Assembly (NCBI GenBank): GCA_027459365.1
Contig: DAIDIM010000096.1
Location: 1-5,312 of the forward strand
Direction: 5' to 3'
DNA length: 5,312 nt
From: Chlamydiota bacterium
Lineage (GTDB): Bacteria; Chlamydiota; Chlamydiia; Chlamydiales; SM23-39
Positions 1-5,284 of this stretch are shown piece by piece; positions within the stretch are counted from its first letter, which is position 1; each line of letters starts with the position of its first letter. The notes under the pieces were generated by a model that was given only the letters and a program-made list of their open reading frames with translations, did not search any database and was not told the DNA's origin. The translations under genes were made by a program, and so were the position numbers.

Positions 1-869
1 GTAAAGGCATTCGGATTGCCTATAATGAGTCTGACTTTGTCCAAAAGTTCGTTCAGGCGCGCACTGAAGCGGAGGCCAGTTTTAATAATCCCGATGTCTA
101 TTTAGAAAAAGCGATCATCAATCCTCGACATATTGAAATGCAAGTTGTGGGTGATAAACATGGGAATTATTTGTACTTGGGAGAAAGAGATTGCACCCTG
201 CAGCGCCGTCGACAAAAGTTGATTGAAGAGGCGCCAAGCCCGATATTGACCCCAACATTACGCAAAAAAATCGGTGAAAGTGCCGTTGCGATTGTCAAAG
301 CTGCCGGTTATTATTCTGTGGGGACTGTCGAGTTTTTGCTAGATGAGAAAAACAACTACTACTTCATGGAAGTCAATACCCGCATTCAAGTTGAGCACAC
401 GGTCACTGAAGAGCTTACAGGCATTGATTTAGTGAAGTTGCAAATTCAAATCGCACGAGGCGAAAAGCTCCCCTGGAAACAAAAAGACATCCAATTAAAC
501 GGTCACGTTTTTGAATTGAGAATCAACGCAGAAGATCCGAAAAACAATTTTGCGCCAAGCCCAGGGTTATTAGAGCACTACATCCCTCCAGGAGGACCCC
601 ATGTACGTGTCGATAGCGCTTGCTATAGCGGCTACCGCATTCCTCCTCATTACGATTCGATGATTGCAAAACTCATTGTAAAAGGGAAAGATAGAGCAGA
701 AGCAATTGCTCATGCAAAAAGGGCTTTAAAAGAATTCCACATCGTCGGCGTTCATACAACGATCCCATTTCATCAATACATGTTGCAAGATGAGCGCTTT
801 TTGACACACAAGTACAATATCGGAACGATCGATCAATTGCTTTCCGAGGGGTTTGTTTTCTCGTTGTAG
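1..869 (+). CDS. accC: Biotin carboxylase subunit of acetyl-CoA carboxylase (AccC), 5'-truncated by window edge
   Basis: AccC carries out the ATP- and bicarbonate-dependent carboxylation of biotin on the carrier protein AccB, the first half-reaction of malonyl-CoA formation for fatty-acid synthesis in the cytoplasm. The open frame enters from the left edge (first full codon at position 3) and gives 288 residues of a protein usually near 450, so the N-terminal domain and the start are missing. Counting from the first full codon, one sees the end of the ATP-grasp glycine loop (GKGIRIA), PRHIEMQ with H43, QRRRQK with Q67 and K72, the metal-binding Glu110 and Glu123, and FMEVNTRIQVEH with N125 and R127. 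These match E. coli H209, Q233, K238, E276, E288, N290 and R292. The C-terminal domain (from about residue 165, with GPHVRVDS and PPHYDSMIAKLI) is complete. Arg replaces E. coli His236, which also varies in other bacteria. accB is expected upstream, outside the window. Confidence 0.97.
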   Translation, partial: KGIRIAYNESDFVQKFVQARTEAEASFNNPDVYLEKAIINPRHIEMQVVGDKHGNYLYLGERDCTLQRRRQKLIEEAPSPILTPTLRKKIGESAVAIVKAAGYYSVGTVEFLLDEKNNYYFMEVNTRIQVEHTVTEELTGIDLVKLQIQIARGEKLPWKQKDIQLNGHVFELRINAEDPKNNFAPSPGLLEHYIPPGGPHVRVDSACYSGYRIPPHYDSMIAKLIVKGKDRAEAIAHAKRALKEFHIVGVHTTIPFHQYMLQDERFLTHKYNIGTIDQLLSEGFVFSL

Positions 870-921
870 AGAGAGGATGGCTTTCATGATTTTCTACTTT
901 TATAGGCTTGTTGAGGATGGG

Positions 922-1020
922 AAGTTCTAAATCTCGAAGGCGTCTTAAATGGGCACTTGCCGTTAAAGTATCAACTCCGTTAATTGTTCGGTATTCGGCA
1001 TTCGAAATAGAGCCTTGCAA
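922..1020 (-). pseudogene. Remnant of a winged-helix C-terminal domain (AlbA_2/RecG-like ATP-binding protein family)
   Basis: On the minus strand the frame starting at 1020 encodes about 33 residues containing SISNAEYRTINGVDTLTAS followed by HLRRLRDLE. This is the pattern of the helix-turn-helix found near the C-terminus of AlbA_2/HATPase_c_4 (RecG-like) ATP-binding proteins, whose usual form is ISNAEYR..tgVs..TAsrdL..L...GLL. The codon just before it is TGA, the first codon (TTG) has no convincing ribosome-binding site, and after LRDLE the similarity stops and the frame runs antisense into accC. I therefore read it as a decayed gene fragment and not as a working small protein. The family assignment rests on motif memory alone. 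A chance open frame is possible, but the motif agreement over about 30 residues makes that less likely. Confidence 0.45.
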
Positions 1021-1117
1021 TCAGATTAAAGTTAGAGAAAAAATAGTGGCAAAAAGATAGACAGAACGGGTAGCATTGCAGCAGGCGAATCGAACATTGA
1101 TTGGACATGAGAAAGAG

Positions 1118-2020
1118 ATGAAAGGGATTATCTTAGCTGGAGGGCATGGGACAAGACTCTATCCTTCGACACTCGCTGTTTGCAAACAACTCCTTCCCGT
1201 CTACGATAAGCCGATGATCTACTATCCGCTCTCGATTCTGATGCGAGCCTGTATAGATGAAATTCTCATAATTTCCACGCCAGATGATTTGCCAAGATTT
1301 GAAAAGCTGCTAGGAGATGGATCGCAATTAGGGATACAGTTTACATATGCTGTTCAGAAGGAGCCTAAAGGTCTTGCTGAAGCATTTATCATAGGCGAAA
1401 AGTTTTTAGATGGAAGTCCTGTTGCTTTGATTCTTGGGGATAATATTTTCTATGGTCATGATTTGCCCGATCTCTTAAGAGAAGGGAGTTCCATTCAGAG
1501 CGGTGGGCTTATTTTTGGTTATCAAGTGAAAGACCCAAATCGTTATGGCGTTGTCGAGTTCGATGCAGAGATGAATGCGATCAGTATTGAGGAAAAACCA
1601 AAAAATCCCAAGTCCTGCTACGCCGTACCCGGTCTCTATTTTTATGGTCCAGAAGTTGTCGAAATTGCAAAATCCTTGCAACCATCGATTCGAGGTGAGC
1701 TTGAGATTACAGACGTAAATTTGGCCTTTTTAAAGCGCGGAGAACTAAAAGTTAGAGTCCTTGAACAAGGTCATGCCTGGCTAGATACAGGTACCTTTGA
1801 TTCATTCCATAAGGCCTCATCTTTCGTTCAGACAATTCAAGAGCGTCAAGGGGTCAAAATTGCGTGCATCGAAGAAATTGCCTACCGGAATGGGTATATT
1901 GACGGAAAGCAGTTGCAGACACTGGCTAAACAGTTGTCTAAGAATGAATATGGAGAGTATCTTTCCTCCATATGTTGCCAGAAAGGGCAAGTCATTGCTT
2001 TCACGCAGCTTATAAAATGA
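1118..2020 (+). CDS. rfbA: Glucose-1-phosphate thymidylyltransferase (RmlA/RfbA)
   Basis: This enzyme couples dTTP and glucose-1-phosphate to dTDP-glucose plus pyrophosphate, the entry step to dTDP-L-rhamnose and other dTDP-deoxysugars for surface glycans; it is cytoplasmic. The 300-residue product has normal family length and all signature blocks. These are the nucleotide-binding loop GGHGTRLYP (8-16), KQLLPVYDKPMIYYPLS (23-39), GLAEAFIIGE (85-94), LGDNIFYG with the metal ligand D108, YGVVEFD (143-149), EEKP (158-161), GELEITDVN (193-201), and AWLDTGTFDS with the second metal ligand D223. A CIEEIAYRNGYI block follows near the C-terminus. The ATG at 1118 is chosen because MKGIILAGG is the standard N-terminus; an in-frame TTG at 1076 would add 14 unconserved residues. 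Only a purine-rich GAGAAAGAG directly precedes the ATG, so no good Shine-Dalgarno is visible. The rmlB, rmlC and rmlD partners are not in this window. The stop lies two bases from that of the converging gene. Confidence 0.96.
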   Translation: MKGIILAGGHGTRLYPSTLAVCKQLLPVYDKPMIYYPLSILMRACIDEILIISTPDDLPRFEKLLGDGSQLGIQFTYAVQKEPKGLAEAFIIGEKFLDGSPVALILGDNIFYGHDLPDLLREGSSIQSGGLIFGYQVKDPNRYGVVEFDAEMNAISIEEKPKNPKSCYAVPGLYFYGPEVVEIAKSLQPSIRGELEITDVNLAFLKRGELKVRVLEQGHAWLDTGTFDSFHKASSFVQTIQERQGVKIACIEEIAYRNGYIDGKQLQTLAKQLSKNEYGEYLSSICCQKGQVIAFTQLIK

Positions 2021-2022
2021 CA

Positions 2023-3405
2023 TTATTTCTTGTAAACGACGGAGACCATTTTTTCAGTTTCGTTTTTCACTCTGTTACGATATTCCTGATCTGTCTCAAT
2101 CATTAGAATCTTCATTTGATCGGGTGTCATTTCCGGCGTATAAAGGCAAAATTGAGGGTTTAGTAATGTGGGCAATGCTTTGCAACATGTTTGTGGATTG
2201 ATCTCATTATTCTGAATCGCTTCTAAACGATTTCTTAGATTTTCTTCAGCATGACAAGTACAGGGAGAACCTGCAGGATGTGCTGGATACATCATTTTTT
2301 CGCTCAATGTCTTTGGTACACAAAGAACAAATAAATTTCCTACGATGCATGGATCATTACGGGCCAGATCAAAGAGTTTCTCTGTCAATTTGAAACATTC
2401 CTGAGAAGATAAATGCGGACAAAAATTTCTTAAAATGCTTGTTGTTACTGCTATCATTTTATTTTCATCGGCAAAATTTTTATTATTCATTAAAAAAGAT
2501 CTTGCAGAATCATAATGAGCATTATTTCTAAAACACAGATCTGCAAAAAGTAGGTCAGAAGCAGACTGTTCATTCTTTTCATAACGCAATCCTGGTTTTC
2601 CTTTAGAATATAAAGTGATGTCATGTGAAGCAACTTCAGGAACCATGCGGAGGTATTGAAAATGACCGATCTCTTTTCCTTCGTTCTTATGTTTCATAAA
2701 CGCAGTGATCAAATCACTTAAAAAAAGCCAACGCGAACTTTGTGCGTGAATCAATACATAATGCGTTGATTTAAAGATCTCACGTATTTCTAAAGCTTGC
2801 CCGTATGCTTTTTTTGCGAGCTTAAGCTTCTCTAGATAGATATTTCTGTTGTGTACTGCCGGATCATCTTTGTGGTGGAATCCTACTTCTTGATCAGCCT
2901 GATTTAGCCAACATTCATTTTCGGGTGTAAGAATTTCAGACTCTCTGAGTCTTTGGATTTCAACAATCGGATCATTCTTCCTAGATTGAAGGCAGATCGC
3001 AAGTGATTTTTCTTCAAAATTGTGATTTTCCTTCTCTGTAAAAGGACGGTCTATGAGTATGTCTTTCTGCGGATCGTTTGAAAATTGGTGAAGTTTTTCC
3101 ATTTCCAAGGCTTGCGCATATATTTTTTTCAATTTGATGAAATATTTATTAGAAGAAAAAATGCGTTGGAATTTTTGATCGAATTGCTGTTCTTTCTCCC
3201 TAGTTAGAACTGTTTCTCTCAGACGTTGCAGTTCTACTTCTGGATCATTGCGACGCGATTGTACACATTGAATCTGTGCCAGTTGCTCCCATCTTTCATT
3301 TTCATTTTTCGTGAATGGACGATTTGATGGTTTATTACAGCTAGAAGAAAAGGCAAGGCTGCTTCCCACAAGAAAGCCTCCAAAAAAAGAACAAGCTCGT
3401 ATCAT
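2023..3405 (-). CDS. Hypothetical repeat-containing, probable lipoprotein or secreted protein
   Basis: I do not recognise a named family. The 460-residue product begins with one Arg, a hydrophobic stretch (residues 6-19) and SSSC ending at Cys23, which resembles a relaxed lipoprotein signal peptide. Two related segments follow: residues 28-107 and 119-212. Both open with [ND]RPFT..EN, continue with C.QSR.NDP.VE.QRLRE, and end with Y.QALE; I count 21 identities over the first 38 aligned positions. They are charged and helix-prone. The region from about 213 to 460 is non-repetitive, with an IHAQSSRW segment (219-226), GNLFVLCVPK (356-365) and a Cys-rich C-terminal part (CTCH at 382-385, CC at 407-408, C420). 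The start is well supported: GAAGGGA lies 7 bases before the ATG. The gene has its own near-consensus promoter and looks lower in GC than its neighbours (sampled 60-base lines range from 20 to 45%, against 48-52% in lines from two neighbouring genes). Export and surface location are inference. Confidence 0.85.
   Translation of the reverse strand: MIRACSFFGGFLVGSSLAFSSSCNKPSNRPFTKNENERWEQLAQIQCVQSRRNDPEVELQRLRETVLTREKEQQFDQKFQRIFSSNKYFIKLKKIYAQALEMEKLHQFSNDPQKDILIDRPFTEKENHNFEEKSLAICLQSRKNDPIVEIQRLRESEILTPENECWLNQADQEVGFHHKDDPAVHNRNIYLEKLKLAKKAYGQALEIREIFKSTHYVLIHAQSSRWLFLSDLITAFMKHKNEGKEIGHFQYLRMVPEVASHDITLYSKGKPGLRYEKNEQSASDLLFADLCFRNNAHYDSARSFLMNNKNFADENKMIAVTTSILRNFCPHLSSQECFKLTEKLFDLARNDPCIVGNLFVLCVPKTLSEKMMYPAHPAGSPCTCHAEENLRNRLEAIQNNEINPQTCCKALPTLLNPQFCLYTPEMTPDQMKILMIETDQEYRNRVKNETEKMVSVVYKK
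2770..3051 (-). repeat. Protein-level repeat copy B in the hypothetical protein
   Basis: Residues 119-212 form the second copy, with RPFT, C.QSRKNDP.VE, QRLRE and YGQALE in the same order as copy A. Between the conserved ends it has an extra stretch containing HHKDDPAV, which echoes the RNDP/KNDP motif and may be a further degenerate half-unit. Confidence 0.8.
3085..3324 (-). repeat. Protein-level repeat copy A in the hypothetical protein
   Basis: Residues 28-107 of the 460-residue protein form the first copy of an internal duplication. The shared core is RPFT, a Glu-Asn pair, then C.QSRRNDP.VE and QRLRE, with YAQALE near the end. It is about 14 residues shorter than copy B because the segment between the QRLRE block and the final helix is shorter. 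Confidence 0.8.
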
Positions 3406-3476
3406 AATAATATCCCTTCGTTAGCCTGGCTTACCGCATAAAATGCATCGGTTTGTTGAATTAATTGATTGGTCAT
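3402..3476 (-). CDS. Possible leader micro-ORF coupled to the hypothetical gene
   Basis: Within the predicted 5' leader of the 460-residue gene, an ATG at 3476 opens a 24-codon frame starting MTNQLIQQ and ending NEGILL. Its TGA overlaps the downstream ATG as ATGA, the arrangement used for translational coupling. The downstream gene's Shine-Dalgarno (GAAGGGA) lies inside its last codons. No clear Shine-Dalgarno precedes the micro-ORF itself, and the length is short enough to arise by chance, so this is a candidate only. Confidence 0.25.
   Translation of the reverse strand: MTNQLIQQTDAFYAVSQANEGILL
3413..3419 (-). promoter_or_regulatory. Ribosome-binding site of the hypothetical repeat gene
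   Basis: On the minus strand GAAGGGA is followed by seven bases (TATTATT) and then the ATG at 3405. It is one of the clearest Shine-Dalgarno sequences in the window and fixes the start of this gene. Confidence 0.65.
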
Positions 3477-3600
3477 ACTAATTATTAAGTAATATAAAAT
3501 TATAATGTAATTAACATTTTATGTTCAATATTAAAGATAATATAAAAAGATATTTATAGTAATAAATTATAAATAATATTTTGAAAGTCTTCTAAAAAGA
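3477..3600. other. Extremely AT-rich intergenic island
   Basis: The 120 bases from 3481 to 3600 contain only 13 G or C, far below the coding regions on either side. The stretch lies between the stop of the LOG-family gene and the promoter and leader of the repeat-protein gene. I see no RNA gene or conserved open frame in it beyond the promoter. Its role could be promoter upstream DNA, a binding site for a nucleoid protein, or simply unconstrained spacer. Confidence 0.6.
3499..3528 (-). promoter_or_regulatory. Predicted sigma-70-type promoter for the hypothetical repeat gene
   Basis: The minus strand carries TTGAAC (3528-3523), an 18-base spacer and a perfect TATAAT (3504-3499). Transcription would begin near 3492, giving a leader of about 85 bases before the ATG at 3405. 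The surrounding DNA is almost 90% A+T, which raises the chance of accidental -10 matches, but the paired boxes at correct spacing upstream of a gene with a good ribosome-binding site make this a plausible promoter. Confidence 0.5.
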
Positions 3601-3603
3601 TTC

Positions 3604-4293
3604 TTAGAAATTCTCGATGGGCTTGCCTTCGCGGTGGAATTTTTCGATGCCGCTGGCAATTTCATCTGGATCGTCTGTGAGGGTGATCAATTGCAGATCT
3701 TCTGGACGGATATTTTCCTGCGCGAGAACGGTACTCTCGATCCAATCGATTAGCCCTTTCCAATACTCTTTGCCGACGAGATAGATGGGAAATGGTTTGA
3801 TTTTTTTTGTTTGGACGAGGTTGATTGCTTCAAAGAGCTCGTCAAGTGTGCCAAAGCCGCCGGGAAGAACAACAAAGGCTTTTGCATAGCGGACGAGCAT
3901 CACTTTGCGGACGAAAAAGTAGCGGAAGTTGAGCTCGTAACGGCGATCGATATAGGGATTGGGTTTGGATTCGGTGGGCAAATCGACACAGAGGCCACAG
4001 CTTTTGCCTCCTGCTTTTTGCGCTCCTTTATTGGCGCATTCCATGATGCCAGGGCCCCCTCCGGTCATAACCGCAAAGCCTTTTTGGACTATTTTCTCAG
4101 CGATGGTTTCTGTCAGGTCGTAATATTTTCGGTCGCGTGGAGAATTGTTTGTGGATCCAAAAATGGCAACGGAGGGGCCTAAAAAGGTCAACCTTTCAAA
4201 ACCATCCACAAATTCGGACATAATCCGAAACATGCGCCAAGAATCAAGAAAATGGGCTTGCTTATGCGAGATCTCTTTTTCTAGTTCATGCAT
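3604..4293 (-). CDS. LOG-family (TIGR00730) Rossmann-fold nucleotide-binding protein
   Basis: Members of the LOG family are lysine-decarboxylase-like Rossmann proteins. Those tested act mostly as phosphoribohydrolases that cleave nucleoside 5'-monophosphates (cytokinin-riboside monophosphate in plants, AMP or related nucleotides in bacteria) to base and ribose-5-phosphate. The 229-residue product has the expected order: AIFGST (43-48), MTGGGPGIMECANKGA (76-91), RKVMLVRYAKAFVVLPGG (129-146), and the diagnostic PGGFGTLDE (144-152) with the catalytic-site Glu152. An N-terminal helical extension (1-38) is seen in many bacterial homologues. The gene starts 16 bases after the stop of the upstream YitT-type gene on the same strand, so the two are probably co-transcribed. 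No Shine-Dalgarno is visible before the ATG at 4293, so translation may depend on coupling or on an unstructured leader. The natural substrate cannot be read from the sequence. Confidence 0.94.
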   Translation of the reverse strand: MHELEKEISHKQAHFLDSWRMFRIMSEFVDGFERLTFLGPSVAIFGSTNNSPRDRKYYDLTETIAEKIVQKGFAVMTGGGPGIMECANKGAQKAGGKSCGLCVDLPTESKPNPYIDRRYELNFRYFFVRKVMLVRYAKAFVVLPGGFGTLDELFEAINLVQTKKIKPFPIYLVGKEYWKGLIDWIESTVLAQENIRPEDLQLITLTDDPDEIASGIEKFHREGKPIENF

Positions 4294-4309
4294 AGTTTAT
4301 GTATGCATT

Positions 4310-5218
4310 TTAAAAGTGTTTTTTAGCAAAGGTTTTTGCACGGCGCTTTAAGGCTATGCGCGCAGTTCTTCCATAGGCAACTTCATGGAGATTTTCGATT
4401 GCCATAAAGGCGCTTGGATCTTCGCGAAGGACAATTTCTTTGAGCTGAGCAATATCGAGTCGCTCTACAATGATGAAGAGGATGTCGCGGTCCTCACCAG
4501 AATAGCCACCGCGTCCTTTAATGAAGGTGAGGCCAAGACCGAGCTCATGGGTGATGATTTTGCTTAAGTGATCCGGTTTTGAGCACATGATCAGGACAGA
4601 TTTGAGCTCTTCAATGCCTGCAATGACGATGTCCATCATTTTAAAGGCTACGATATAAAGCATGAGTGATTGAAGGGCAATGTGCCAATTGTCAAAAATC
4701 CAACCGTATGCTGCAAAAACAAAGAAGTTGATCACTAAAATGACTTGACCAACAGTAAACCCTTTCTTCTTGTTGATAATGATTGCGAGAATTTCGGTAC
4801 CGTCAATACAACCACCATAACGGATAATCAGTCCAGCTCCCGTTCCAAGCATGGCTCCGCCAATCACAATCGCTTCGAGGTGTTCTGCACCAAAGGGACG
4901 AATGTTCTCAAGAAGATAGACAAAAATTGCGAAGAAAATGACGGCAACGAGCATATTGAGAATAAAGCTTTTCCGAATATATCGCCAGGCAAGGTAGATG
5001 AATGGGAGGTTAATGATCATCAAAAAGATCGAGATATAGGAAGTCCCAAAGAGGCGACCTAAGATCATGGCGATACCAACTACACCCCCATCGATCAATT
5101 GGTTTGGTGTTAAAAAAATACGGATCGCTAGCGCTGCTAAAAAAGCTCCTATTGCCATTCCTAGATAAGAAATAACATGATGAAGAAGACGTTTTTTAAG
5201 AGGAAGAGCAATTGGCAT
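4310..5218 (-). CDS. YitT/DUF161-DUF2179 family integral membrane protein
   Basis: This 302-residue protein has the two-domain form of the YitT family: an N-terminal multi-spanning domain (PF02588 type) and a C-terminal cytoplasmic DUF2179 domain (PF10035 type). Hydrophobic segments lie at roughly 15-36, 44-56, 60-78, 84-103, 114-133, 157-176 and 182-200. The family hallmarks are FLTPNQLIDGGVVGIA (35-50) and RYGGCIDGTEILAIIINKK (133-151), which resemble each other as expected for an internally repeated membrane fold. DUF2179 spans about residues 205-278, with GLTFIKGRGGYSGEDRDIL. The C-terminus is Lys/Arg-rich, consistent with a cytoplasmic tail. The transported substrate of the family is not established. 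The ATG at 5218 is taken as the start, but an in-frame TTG at 5230 has a better-placed GGAAAA five bases upstream and would add four residues. It is probably the first gene of an operon with the LOG-family gene. Confidence 0.94.
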   Translation of the reverse strand: MPIALPLKKRLLHHVISYLGMAIGAFLAALAIRIFLTPNQLIDGGVVGIAMILGRLFGTSYISIFLMIINLPFIYLAWRYIRKSFILNMLVAVIFFAIFVYLLENIRPFGAEHLEAIVIGGAMLGTGAGLIIRYGGCIDGTEILAIIINKKKGFTVGQVILVINFFVFAAYGWIFDNWHIALQSLMLYIVAFKMMDIVIAGIEELKSVLIMCSKPDHLSKIITHELGLGLTFIKGRGGYSGEDRDILFIIVERLDIAQLKEIVLREDPSAFMAIENLHEVAYGRTARIALKRRAKTFAKKHF

Positions 5219-5240
5219 ACTAGCACGCAAAATTTTCCAA

Positions 5241-5269
5241 AATTTACTGCTTATTTAATTATTTAGCAA
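5241..5269 (-). promoter_or_regulatory. Weak candidate promoter for the YitT-LOG operon
   Basis: On the minus strand TTGCTA (5269-5264) and TAAATT (5246-5241) are separated by 17 bases, each matching four of six consensus positions. Transcription would start near 5234, only a few bases before the TTG at 5230 and about 16 before the ATG at 5218. The position between the tRNA and the membrane-protein gene is right, but the boxes are weak. Read-through from the tRNA gene is an alternative. Confidence 0.25.
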
Positions 5270-5284
5270 GAAGAGAAAAAAGAT

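Noticed and set aside
673..921. Extension of the minus-strand open frame from the winged-helix scrap into the antisense of accC
   Set aside because: It lies entirely opposite conserved accC coding sequence and has no recognisable motif of its own; only the 922-1020 part resembles a protein family.
1015..1075. Search for an rfbA promoter upstream of 1118
   Set aside because: TTGCAA at 1015 has no acceptable -10 box at 16-18 bases, and no other pair of boxes stands out.
1975..1990. Hairpin TTGCC-AGAAAG-GGCAA near the end of rfbA
   Set aside because: Only five pairs, inside the coding sequence and without a T run on either strand, so not supported as a terminator for the converging genes.
3590..3609. 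Inverted repeat TTCTAA/TTAGAA just after the LOG-family stop, considered as a terminator
   Set aside because: The stem has six pairs, nearly all A-T, with an eight-base loop and no following T run on the minus strand; too weak to call.
3811..4182. 123-codon plus-strand open frame
   Set aside because: It is antisense to the LOG-family gene, whose motifs are complete; the translated sequence shows no family resemblance and is a shadow.
4745..5062. 105-codon plus-strand open frame rich in Asn, Asp and Lys
   Set aside because: It is the antisense shadow of the membrane segments of the YitT-type gene.
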